From the NCBI GenBank assembly GCA_902761735.1, contig CACWLL010000009.1, positions 17,715 to 81,714 on the forward strand: DNA of 64,000 bases. Reading direction: 5' to 3'. This document shows positions 57,001 to 64,000 of the stretch, in pieces. The translations under genes and the position numbers were made by a program. The notes beneath the pieces were generated by a model that was given only the letters and a program-made list of their open reading frames with translations, did no database searches and had not been told where the DNA came from. Numbering within the stretch: the stretch's first letter is position 1; the number at the start of each line of letters is the position of its first letter. The DNA comes from an uncultured bacterium. Its GTDB lineage: Bacteria; Cyanobacteriota; Vampirovibrionia; Gastranaerophilales; Gastranaerophilaceae.

Positions 57001-59560
57001 TATCGTTTCAGAATTAAAAGATGAATTAATAAACAGTGATGCGTTTACAAATATCGAAAATTCATTTAAAGATACAGTGGATAAACTTTCTGCCTTGGAT
57101 GATTCGGTAAATTATACCGTAAGTGCTAATCTGGACACTATTAATAATATTTTGCATACAATAAACTCTAATGTACAAAGCAACTTAGCTACTACGGAAG
57201 ATATTCAATCTACATTCCAGGCTCAGTTATTACAGATAGAATCAAAAATTCAAGAAAGCAGAACCTTTACTACATCTTCTATTCTTGATGGTTTAGCAGA
57301 GGTTCAAAGGGCTATAGCTAAGAGTAATTTCGACCCGGATGCTATAAAAAATGTAATTCTGCCATTAATAGATAATGATGAAATGTTAGAAGTCCTCAGA
57401 GGATTAAATAAAAGTTTGGCTGACAGAATTCAGGAATTTAAACAAGATACTGATTATTCTGTAACTGAATTAACAGAATTAGTGACAGACGTAAAATCGA
57501 CTTTAGATAAAACACTTGAGGTTATAAACAGTAAGTTTGAAAACTCCGGTGAAAAAGCCGACAGGATATTAAGTACCCTCAAAGAAATAGATTCAAAGAT
57601 TGATGTAATTGTTATGGCTACAAATAATACATCTATTCTTGAGGAAATTGATGATTTGAGAAGCCTTTTGGGGGCAAAGAAAAAGATTTCAAAAGCGGAG
57701 AAATCTGATGAATCCGAAAATGATTTTTCAAAAATAATAGAAAAATTGGATTTATTGTTGGCTTCTGCTATTAATTCTGATTTAACTGAAAAACTTCAGG
57801 AAATAAAAAATAAAATAGAAAATATATCTGTTTCATCTGGCGGTATCGGTTTTGAGAAACTGAATGAATCGGTTGATGTCATTAATAATAAACTGGATAT
57901 AATAGCGCAAAGCAGTGATGAAGAACTGTTGTATGAAGTAGAAGAAATCAAGACAAATCTTGATGGAATAATGGATAATTTGTCTGCTTCGGATAATAAA
58001 TTAGATAAATATGTAAAAACAATAGATGCAAAATTAGATATAATTGCCCAATCAACAAGTGATAGCAGTGAATTTGGAGATGTGGGAGAACTTCATGACA
58101 GCTTAAATGAAATAAAAGAGCAAATAGTTTCTACGGAAGAAAACTTGGAAAATTATTCAAAAAATATAGATTATAAATTGGATGAAATTTCTCAGCTTGC
58201 GGATGTTCATGAAAAACTTGATGCAATCAAATCGGATATAAAAGCCGGTATGGCATTTGAAACGCTTATTAAAGAATTAAATAATAAAGTTGATGTGTTA
58301 GCGATGTCTGAGGATACGGATATCTTGGACGAAATTTCCGAAATCAGACAAATTGTGGAAGACCAAATACAAATCCTTAAAACTTCAGCAGAAAATTCTT
58401 CAATTGAAGATTCTTTAAACAAGCTTGTTGAAGAGCTTAATAAGATAGATAAAAATATAGGCGATATAGATGTTTCTAAGGGTACGTCAGAAATAAAAGA
58501 AGCTGTAATAGCTGCGGTTGTTGCTGCGACAAATGAAATTTCTTTTGTGGAAGAAGCGGAGGAAATTAAGGATTTTGTTGAAGAAAGAACAAATGAATTG
58601 CATCATTTATTAACTGAAGTTAAGCGTCAATTAGTAGAAATGAACAGCAGTTCAGATGATATGGATTTATATACTTATACTATGCAAGATGTAGAGTCTG
58701 ATTTTGCGAAATTAAGACTTGTTATAAATGACATGGCTTCAAAAACTGACACTGAAGATTTGTCAGTTATATCCGCAAACTTTAATAAAATGGCAAAGTC
58801 ATTGGAAGATTTGAGAAATGTTCTTGTAGAAAACGAAATACAAAGAGCTGAACAGGGTGATTTAAATGAACATGTTGTCAGCATAAGTTCAAGATTAAAT
58901 CAACTACTGCTTTCTCAGAAGGAAACAGATAACGAGATTGTAGAAAAGCTTAATAACAGCATAAATGCAATATCGGGTCTTGACAATAAAATTCTTGCAA
59001 GACGTTTGGAAAAATATCTTTCAGAAATTTATAAAAAATCCATGAAAACCTCTAATTTGATGGAGGTTATGAAGAATGTTATGATGTATCTGGGTGAATG
59101 GATGGACGGTACTTCTGATACGTTATCTACAATTTATGACAGATGTACTCTCCCTGATACTATTGAGGAGTTAAAGTCCGACCTTCCTAAAGCATCAGAA
59201 ATTTCCGAACTTATTGATACACATAACAAAGAACAAGAAGAAAATATTGAAAATCTGCAAAATATTATAGAAAATATTTCTTCTCAAAATGATGTACGGG
59301 CTGAAGAGCTTCAAAATGCAATATACAGTCGATTAAATACTCAAGATGAAAAACTTAATAATATAATGGATGCAATTGATAATAAAATTGCACAACAAGA
59401 CTTCAGACTTGACAGAATAGAAAAGCAATTGGATATAATTGTTGAATTATTGAGCAAACCATCTTATGAAACAAAGATTATGAGTAAAATTGATGAAGTT
59501 GATGAAAAACTCACAAAACAAAATGTAAATATCGAAAAATTAACAGCATATGTTGACTAA
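54029..59560 (+). CDS. Giant repetitive coiled-coil protein
   Basis: An 1843-residue, acidic, almost wholly helical protein without signal peptide or membrane segment. Its N-terminus reads MADRVDELAVLIEDLKRDND. Long internal repeats are visible: units beginning KLDALNDTVREYKESIDKIS and KLDNISKAINSYQENIDKMS share the phrase ISGEIN/MSGELN-xK-xQD-LS-ISELK. Further towards the end, shorter units recur (NNKLDIIAQSSDEE, DAKLDIIAQSTSDS, YKLDEISQL). The protein ends in heptads (RLDRIEKQLDIIVELL). AAGGA precedes ATG 54029; the frame open upstream to 53984 contains the promoter. It overlaps glcD by 11 bases. Likely a cytoskeletal or tethering scaffold, by inference. Confidence 0.85.
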   Translation: MADRVDELAVLIEDLKRDNDINNEDYKKLLSEIQEGVKGFRNVEATLNKLQSAINSANDNSEIAEEVKTLADNFRSGFNSVVTFANRDADAKNLLLDRLDALENAVKNGVMIESLRQRTDELVKGYENFISDSNLRHGNMVSALVDLKNKIDDYSSKNNYVYGTIEHSINDTNSKIEGLENSVSSNLGNVNSKLYALGDDIQKILNDGFDHLKYLSSNIAESMNSTSLDMRTTMESLKANILYYSDNINEKFSELNGDITNKIVQSGDSQVMIGNDILDYVKKVENQINNKAEDYENSISAKVNNLIEFINAFKEVFSSANADNEKLLTDKFELVENQFVQLNNEMGNLLKVSSDEIKAVSESIERNSQDVVKRLQETDIAEINNIREELLAKSSANLDSILEKVQNVSDSVNEFKNNTGEKLGDYLSTIKELFVEFSDKIQSSQDNSEILEKLNNIDILISRFDIERNENFERLQSLIESNAAAINEIKNNKSEAFDYERVEHFISGHSAAKDEKLDALNDTVREYKESIDKISGEINAKNQDALSGISELKAIINDVIPSKENIDSVSDRISARVFEAKDEISEKLDSVKDSIEEFANSNKPVNLDYSKIEDIIAEHSRNKDERLDNLNNSLNLTQEDLSDKISDIKKTLISINENNNGNFDAARIETLINEKSSEKNEKLDNISKAINSYQENIDKMSGELNTKSQDTLSEISELKLLANDVLPHKETLEGISESINGKVFECKETLLWEIDTVKSSLDLITSALAEFNPEYDDSALSIKISEMSNQLSEYSQNYEQAFAVVGSKVNEYLEKVEQISTLTNTKLEDATDEFDDIKSRFDELSEKLTNLVGNSGLIEILANIRQQFNVIDDQITKEKEGAVSDVKETLDEMLSVINNNLYLIIQNIEGLYTNNTETSTNLVASLDSGLTSIKEDIEAVINKIDAAVSEKIETLTSEFEPLKDAILSITENNLPREVSSVKSNLELSYANIVSELKDELINSDAFTNIENSFKDTVDKLSALDDSVNYTVSANLDTINNILHTINSNVQSNLATTEDIQSTFQAQLLQIESKIQESRTFTTSSILDGLAEVQRAIAKSNFDPDAIKNVILPLIDNDEMLEVLRGLNKSLADRIQEFKQDTDYSVTELTELVTDVKSTLDKTLEVINSKFENSGEKADRILSTLKEIDSKIDVIVMATNNTSILEEIDDLRSLLGAKKKISKAEKSDESENDFSKIIEKLDLLLASAINSDLTEKLQEIKNKIENISVSSGGIGFEKLNESVDVINNKLDIIAQSSDEELLYEVEEIKTNLDGIMDNLSASDNKLDKYVKTIDAKLDIIAQSTSDSSEFGDVGELHDSLNEIKEQIVSTEENLENYSKNIDYKLDEISQLADVHEKLDAIKSDIKAGMAFETLIKELNNKVDVLAMSEDTDILDEISEIRQIVEDQIQILKTSAENSSIEDSLNKLVEELNKIDKNIGDIDVSKGTSEIKEAVIAAVVAATNEISFVEEAEEIKDFVEERTNELHHLLTEVKRQLVEMNSSSDDMDLYTYTMQDVESDFAKLRLVINDMASKTDTEDLSVISANFNKMAKSLEDLRNVLVENEIQRAEQGDLNEHVVSISSRLNQLLLSQKETDNEIVEKLNNSINAISGLDNKILARRLEKYLSEIYKKSMKTSNLMEVMKNVMMYLGEWMDGTSDTLSTIYDRCTLPDTIEELKSDLPKASEISELIDTHNKEQEENIENLQNIIENISSQNDVRAEELQNAIYSRLNTQDEKLNNIMDAIDNKIAQQDFRLDRIEKQLDIIVELLSKPSYETKIMSKIDEVDEKLTKQNVNIEKLTAYVD

Positions 59561-60938
59561 TGCAAAAAAAATAATAAAAGAGTTAGAAAGGAAGTTAAAC
59601 CCCTCAAATGTTTTATCAACGAAAGAGGAGTGTTATGCCTATGCTCAAGATGCTTCAAACAGTAAAGAAATAAAAAATATTCCGGATGCGGTAGTTTTTG
59701 TTAAATCAAAAGAAGATGTTGTAACTGTTGTTGAATGTGCGAAAAAATATAAAATCCCTATTATCTGTCGTGGTGCGGGTACAAATACCGTTGGTGCGTG
59801 TAGAGTAGAACATGGCGGCATAATTTTAAATTTTTCTAAAATGGATAAAATCATAGAAGTAAATAAAGAGAATATGACAGCAACTGTTCAGCCGGGAGTA
59901 ATTTTAGGGGATTTGCAGTCTGAGGTTGAGAAAATAGGATTATTTTATCCGCCTGACCCGTCAAATTTGAAAGTCTCAACTATCGGCGGCAGTATAGCGC
60001 AAGCCTCTGGTGGGGCTAAAACTTTTAAATACGGTTCTACCAAAAATTATATTTTAAATTTGGAAGTCGTAACGGCTGATGGCAGAGTTATGAAAACAGG
60101 AGCTGATACTGTTAAAAATGCGACAGGTTATAATTTAACAAGTTTGTTTGTCGGTTCTGAGGGAACATTAGGTATTATCACAGAGGCAACGTTAAAACTT
60201 ATACCAAAGCCTGAGGCTTGCAAAGTTATAATGGCATATTTTAATACTATTGAAGATGCAGTATCTGCTGTTAATAGTATTATAGAGCAGCAGATTTTTC
60301 CGGCAACCATAGATTTTATGGATTCAAATGCAATCAAGACTGTTGAACAATTTTATCCGGCGGGTTTGTTATGCGACAAAGAAGCTGCTCTTATTATTGA
60401 GATAGACGGATTTACAAAATCTATAGAATATCAGCAAAATGTTATAGAAAACATTTTGAATATGAATAATGCAGCACAAATTCAAATTTCGCACAACTCT
60501 GATGAATATGAACGTATTTGGACTGCACGACGTTCGTCTATGGGTGCATGTGCAAAATTAAAACCAAATGTTACAACGGATGATGTAATTGTACCGAGAG
60601 GTAATCTCGCAAAGCTTGTTAGAGGCATCCAAAATATTTGTAAAAAATATAATTTATCTACCTGTTTAGTCGGTCATGTTGGCGACGGCAGCGTTCATCC
60701 GCAAATTCCGATTGATTATAATGACGAAGATGAATATAACAGGTTTAAGCTTGCAAAATCTGAAATTTATGATTTAACTGTCCAATTAGGCGGAGTAATT
60801 TCCGGTGAACATGGAATTGGTGCGGATAAACGACCTTTTATTGATAGGGTTGTAAATAATGTCGCTCTTGATTATATGCGAGAAATGAAAAAAGTTTTTG
60901 ACCCGGAGAATATTTTGAATCCGTATAAAATATTTTAA
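59550..60938 (+). CDS. FAD-linked oxidase (GlcD-type 2-hydroxyacid dehydrogenase)
   Basis: A 462-residue flavoenzyme of the GlcD/D-lactate dehydrogenase family, oxidising a 2-hydroxyacid such as glycolate or D-lactate. The FAD-binding PCMH region shows CRGAGTNTVGACRVEHGGI, STIGGSIAQASGGAKTFKYG and NATGYNLTSLFVGSEGTLGI; the C-terminal cap has STCLVGHVGDGSVHPQIP and GGVISGEHGIGADKRPF. It starts inside the coiled-coil gene's end (11-base overlap), so the two are coupled, an odd pairing. No GlcE/GlcF partners are adjacent. Membrane association is unlikely from sequence. Confidence 0.92.
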   Translation: MLTNAKKIIKELERKLNPSNVLSTKEECYAYAQDASNSKEIKNIPDAVVFVKSKEDVVTVVECAKKYKIPIICRGAGTNTVGACRVEHGGIILNFSKMDKIIEVNKENMTATVQPGVILGDLQSEVEKIGLFYPPDPSNLKVSTIGGSIAQASGGAKTFKYGSTKNYILNLEVVTADGRVMKTGADTVKNATGYNLTSLFVGSEGTLGIITEATLKLIPKPEACKVIMAYFNTIEDAVSAVNSIIEQQIFPATIDFMDSNAIKTVEQFYPAGLLCDKEAALIIEIDGFTKSIEYQQNVIENILNMNNAAQIQISHNSDEYERIWTARRSSMGACAKLKPNVTTDDVIVPRGNLAKLVRGIQNICKKYNLSTCLVGHVGDGSVHPQIPIDYNDEDEYNRFKLAKSEIYDLTVQLGGVISGEHGIGADKRPFIDRVVNNVALDYMREMKKVFDPENILNPYKIF

Positions 60939-61091
60939 GCAATTGATATATAGATTATTTTTGTTGGCTATTTCTCCATAAAACAGCTAATTCAGCTATC
61001 TTCTTTTTCGTAAATCCTTCTCACAAATCAGGCTAACTAAGATACAGAAATTTTTGTATATGTGTTATATTTTTATCATTTTAGACAAAAA

Positions 61092-61128
61092 ATAAGGTGC
61101 ATTATTTGATGATGCACCTTATCTTTTT
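61092..61128. terminator. Bidirectional terminator between the FAD-oxidase gene and ppdK
   Basis: The perfect 11-bp stem ATAAGGTGCAT (61092-61102) / ATGCACCTTAT (61112-61122) is followed by CTTTTT on the plus strand and by TTTTTTG on the minus strand. It serves both converging genes. Confidence 0.92.
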
Positions 61129-61149
61129 GAATTTCCGACGTATATTTTA

Positions 61150-63816
61150 TTATACGTTTGCCAATTGCTTTCTTGGATTTGCAATTGCAGCTTGAGCTGC
61201 TGCTAATTTAGCTTGCGGAATACGGAATGGTGAGCATGAAACGTAGTTAAGTCCGATTTTGTGAGCGTACTTAACAGAATCAGGGTCTCCGCCGTGTTCG
61301 CCGCATATACCGCCAACTAGTGAAGAATTAACCTCTTTACCTTCATTAATTGACATTTCGATTAATCTTCCTACACCCTTTTGGTCTAAAGTTATAAATG
61401 GATTGGAAGGTAAAATCTTTTGTTCTACATAGTTCTTTAAGAATTTGCCTTCCGCATCATCACGAGAATATCCGAATGTCATCTGTGTAAGGTCATTGGT
61501 ACCATATGAGAAGAATTCAGCTTCTGTTGCAACTTCGTCAGCAGTTAATGCTGCACGAGGTATTTCAATCATTGTGCCGAATTTATAATTTACTCTTATG
61601 CCCTTTTCAGCCATAACTTGTTCTGCAACTGCAACTAATGTTGCTTTTGCAGTTTTAAGTTCGTTAATATGACCGATAAGAGGAACCATAATCCATGGTT
61701 GTATGTGATGTCCTTCCTTAGTCAAATCACAGCATGCTTCAAATATTGCTCTAACTTGCATTTCGTTAATTTCAGGATAGGTTAGTCCTAAACGGCAGCC
61801 TCTAAGTCCCATCATAGGGTTAGATTCTGACAAGTTTTCAACGATTTCAAGCATCTTTTCATCTTCAGAACAGTCTTGTCCTAAAGCTTTCTTCGTTGCA
61901 ACTTTTTCAACTAATTCTATCTTTGAAGGTAAGAATTCATGAAGAGGCGGGTCTAACAAACGAACTGTAAGCGGTTTGTCCCCTAATGCTTTAAACATTG
62001 CATAGAAGTCATTGTATTGCATTGGCAACAATTTATCCAAAGCTTCTTTTCTTGCTTCGGTTGTTCCTGCAATAATCATTTTTTGAACCCATGGTAATCT
62101 GTCAGGATCCATGAACATATGTTCTGTTCTGCATAAGCCAACACCCTCAGCACCGAATTTTTTAGCATTTTCGATATCTTTAGGAGTATCTGCGTTAGCT
62201 TCTACGTGAAGTTCTTTGATATCATCAACCCAAGAGAAGAATGTTTCAAAGTCTTCATCAAGTCCTGCTTGAACAAGTTCAATTGCACCTTCCATAACTT
62301 CCCCTGTACCACCATCAAGAGAAATGATATCATCTTTATGGAATACTGTTCCGTCTGAACACGTGATTGTTTCGTTAGCCAAGTCAATAACTAAATCTTC
62401 ACAGCCTGATACACAAGGTTTACCCATACCTTTAGCAACAACTGCTGCGTGAGAAGTTGCACCGCCTCTTAATGTAAGTACACCTTGAGAAACTGCCATA
62501 CCATGAATATCGTCAGGACAAGTTTCAATTCTTACTAAGATAACTTTTTCTCCAGCTTCACCACGTCTTGCTGCTTCTTCCGTATCAAATACAATCTTAC
62601 CTACGGCTGCACCCGGAGATGCGTTTACACCTTTTGAAACTTTATGAGAGTGTTTAACCTTATCAGGGTTAAAACAAGGTAATAATACTTGATATACTGA
62701 ATATGGATCAACTTGGTTGATAGCTTCTTCTTTAGTTATAATACCTTCATTGTACATATCAACGGCAATTTTAATAGCAGCTTTAGCTGTTCTTTTACCG
62801 TTACGAGTTTGAAGAATCCAAAGTTTTCCGCGCTCAACGGTAAATTCCATATCTTGAACATCGTGATAGCCTTTTTCTAATTGTTTTGCAATATCAACAT
62901 ATTGTCTGTAGATATCAGGCATATCTGTTTCAAGCTCAGAAATTTGTTTTGGAGTTCTTATACCGGCAACAACATCTTCACCTTGTGCATTTACAAGATA
63001 TTCACCGTAGAATTTGTTTTCACCGGTTGCAGGGTTACGAGTGAATGAAACACCTGTTGCACAATCGTTACCCATATTACCGAATACCATTGTTTGAACG
63101 TTAACTGCAGTACCGTAATTGTGGTCAATTTTGTTCATGTTTCTGTATGCTACTGCGCGAGGGATATTCCAAGAGCGGAATACTGCTTCAATAGCTTCTT
63201 GCAATTGAACGTAAGGATCTTGAGGAAATTCTTTGCCTGTAACTTCTTTGATAGTTGCCTTGTAAATAGGAATCAAAGACTTCCAACCATCTGCAGAAAT
63301 TTCTGTATCAGAAGTTACGCCTTCTCTTGCTTTAACTTTTTCAACTTCAGATTCAAAATATTTTTGTCTGTCCATTTCCCATGCAACAGAACCAAACATT
63401 GTTAAAAATCTTCTGTATGAATCATAACAGAAACGTGGGTTGTTAGTTAATTTAACCATAGCTTCCACTGTTTCATCATTCAAACCTAAGTTCAAAATTG
63501 TTTCCATCATACCCGGCATAGAAACTCTTGCGCCTGAACGTACGGAAACTAAAAGCGGATTAGTTGTATCGCCAAATTTTTTACCGGCTTTTGCTTCAAC
63601 ATCTTTTAATGCCAATTTTACTTCATCCATCAATCCTGCAGGCATGGTATTACCGTGGTTAATGTAATCCATACATGTTTCGGTGGTGATAGTCAATCCC
63701 GGAGGCACCGGTAAATTTAAATTAGTCATTTCGGCAAGGTTTGCCCCTTTTCCGCCAAGCAGGCTACGCATATTTGCGTTTCCTTCGTGGAAAAGCCATA
63801 CTCTTTTTTCTGTCAT
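61150..63816 (-). CDS. ppdK: Pyruvate, phosphate dikinase
   Basis: An 888-residue enzyme interconverting pyruvate + ATP + phosphate with PEP + AMP + PPi, used by many anaerobes in reversible glycolysis. The N-terminal nucleotide-binding domain begins GGKGANLAEM and has SVRSGARVSMPGMMETILNL. The phosphohistidine domain carries LRGGATSHAAVVAKGMGK. The C-terminal PEP/pyruvate barrel has GLCRTEHMF, PLRLLDPPLHEFLP-type spacing (TVRLLDPPLHEFLP) and VGGICGEHGGDPDSV. The length is typical (870-890). The start is ATG 63816 with AAGGAAAA upstream; two earlier ATGs (63894, 63831) are in frame but worse. Confidence 0.98.
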   Translation of the reverse strand: MTEKRVWLFHEGNANMRSLLGGKGANLAEMTNLNLPVPPGLTITTETCMDYINHGNTMPAGLMDEVKLALKDVEAKAGKKFGDTTNPLLVSVRSGARVSMPGMMETILNLGLNDETVEAMVKLTNNPRFCYDSYRRFLTMFGSVAWEMDRQKYFESEVEKVKAREGVTSDTEISADGWKSLIPIYKATIKEVTGKEFPQDPYVQLQEAIEAVFRSWNIPRAVAYRNMNKIDHNYGTAVNVQTMVFGNMGNDCATGVSFTRNPATGENKFYGEYLVNAQGEDVVAGIRTPKQISELETDMPDIYRQYVDIAKQLEKGYHDVQDMEFTVERGKLWILQTRNGKRTAKAAIKIAVDMYNEGIITKEEAINQVDPYSVYQVLLPCFNPDKVKHSHKVSKGVNASPGAAVGKIVFDTEEAARRGEAGEKVILVRIETCPDDIHGMAVSQGVLTLRGGATSHAAVVAKGMGKPCVSGCEDLVIDLANETITCSDGTVFHKDDIISLDGGTGEVMEGAIELVQAGLDEDFETFFSWVDDIKELHVEANADTPKDIENAKKFGAEGVGLCRTEHMFMDPDRLPWVQKMIIAGTTEARKEALDKLLPMQYNDFYAMFKALGDKPLTVRLLDPPLHEFLPSKIELVEKVATKKALGQDCSEDEKMLEIVENLSESNPMMGLRGCRLGLTYPEINEMQVRAIFEACCDLTKEGHHIQPWIMVPLIGHINELKTAKATLVAVAEQVMAEKGIRVNYKFGTMIEIPRAALTADEVATEAEFFSYGTNDLTQMTFGYSRDDAEGKFLKNYVEQKILPSNPFITLDQKGVGRLIEMSINEGKEVNSSLVGGICGEHGGDPDSVKYAHKIGLNYVSCSPFRIPQAKLAAAQAAIANPRKQLANV

Positions 63817-63878
63817 AGTTTTCCTTTCCATGTTTATAAAATAATCACCTAAATATAGAAATCCTTTTCTATGACAAA

Positions 63879-63907
63879 ATAGTAACATGCTCAATACTCA
63901 AAGTAAA
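63879..63907 (-). promoter_or_regulatory. ppdK promoter
   Basis: On the minus strand TTTACT (63902-63907), 17 bases and TACTAT (63879-63884), 62 bases before the ATG. Confidence 0.6.
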
Positions 63908-63929
63908 CATGTTATTTAGGAAAAACTAC

Positions 63930-64000
63930 CTATAATTTGTATATTTCAGGGCGTTCTTTTTGTTTTTCTATTTCTTTTTGTGCAATTTTTCTTTTTTTAT
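63930..64000 (-). CDS. C-terminal end of a leftward gene, cut by the window
   Basis: On the minus strand an open frame runs in from the right edge and ends at TAG (63930-63932). The last residues are strongly basic and charged (IAQKEIEKQKERPEIYKL). The fragment is short, so this is tentative; it would be transcribed in the same direction as ppdK. Confidence 0.35.
   Translation of the reverse strand, partial: KKRKIAQKEIEKQKERPEIYKL

Overview
The window is an AT-rich bacterial chromosome segment that reads like a non-photosynthetic, fermentative relative of Cyanobacteria, most likely a gut Gastranaerophilales / Vampirovibrionia ('Melainabacteria') genome. That assignment is inference. It rests on AdhE, PPDK and a VorABC-type ketoacid:ferredoxin oxidoreductase without respiratory genes, on a short four-domain S1 protein, on a GH57/DUF3536 protein and bifunctional-nuclease protein, and on lineage-specific proteins beginning MGMAASQAR. 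No rRNA or other phylogenetic marker was available to settle it.

Layout. 1-2.5 kb: tRNA-Gly(CCC), a predicted metal exporter and two uncharacterised proteins. 2.5-8.1 kb: adhE with a predicted Rex operator, then a very unusual secreted protein joining an ABC substrate-binding domain to a TolC-type domain. 8.2-10.0 kb: leftward small genes (a bifunctional nuclease, a TSCPD protein, a small HTH-like protein). 10.1-11.2 kb: a glycosyltransferase behind a 40-bp palindrome. 11.2-18.1 kb: a leftward housekeeping run (acyl-CoA synthetase, rbfA, truB, DUF2993, GerMN, HicB-like, TPR and DUF4145 proteins). 18.1-21.0 kb: a cobalamin riboswitch controlling three uncharacterised genes. 21.3-24.8 kb: a small protein, a LysM-like/EF-hand/HEXXH metalloprotease and the first MGM-family protein. 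24.9-29.3 kb: polyprenyl synthase, lepB and two glycosyltransferases. 29.4-37.5 kb: leuS, rsmI, polA, a 5-formyl-THF cyclo-ligase and cobO. 37.6-46.1 kb: GGDEF/HD-GYP, dxs, a GH57 protein and rpsA. 46.3-49.3 kb: a cluster with the second MGM-family protein. 49.3-64 kb: CCA-adding enzyme, vorDBAC-type operon, an 1843-residue coiled-coil protein, a glcD-type oxidase, ppdK and the end of one further gene.

How the genes fit together. AdhE, the ketoacid:ferredoxin oxidoreductase and PPDK suggest a fermentative economy with redox control. dxs and the prenyl synthase supply isoprenoids. LepB, the outer-membrane-type TolC domain and many signal peptides suggest a diderm envelope. cobO and the B12 riboswitch indicate cobalamin use.

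The most promising undescribed material is (i) the B12-riboswitch operon of unknown proteins, (ii) the MGM family and its 46-49 kb cluster, which includes an apparently frameshifted small gene, and (iii) a repeated promoter geometry in which the -10 box lies 6-7 bases upstream of the start codon. The third suggests leaderless mRNAs for about nine genes. All functional statements come from reading motifs; no database search was run.
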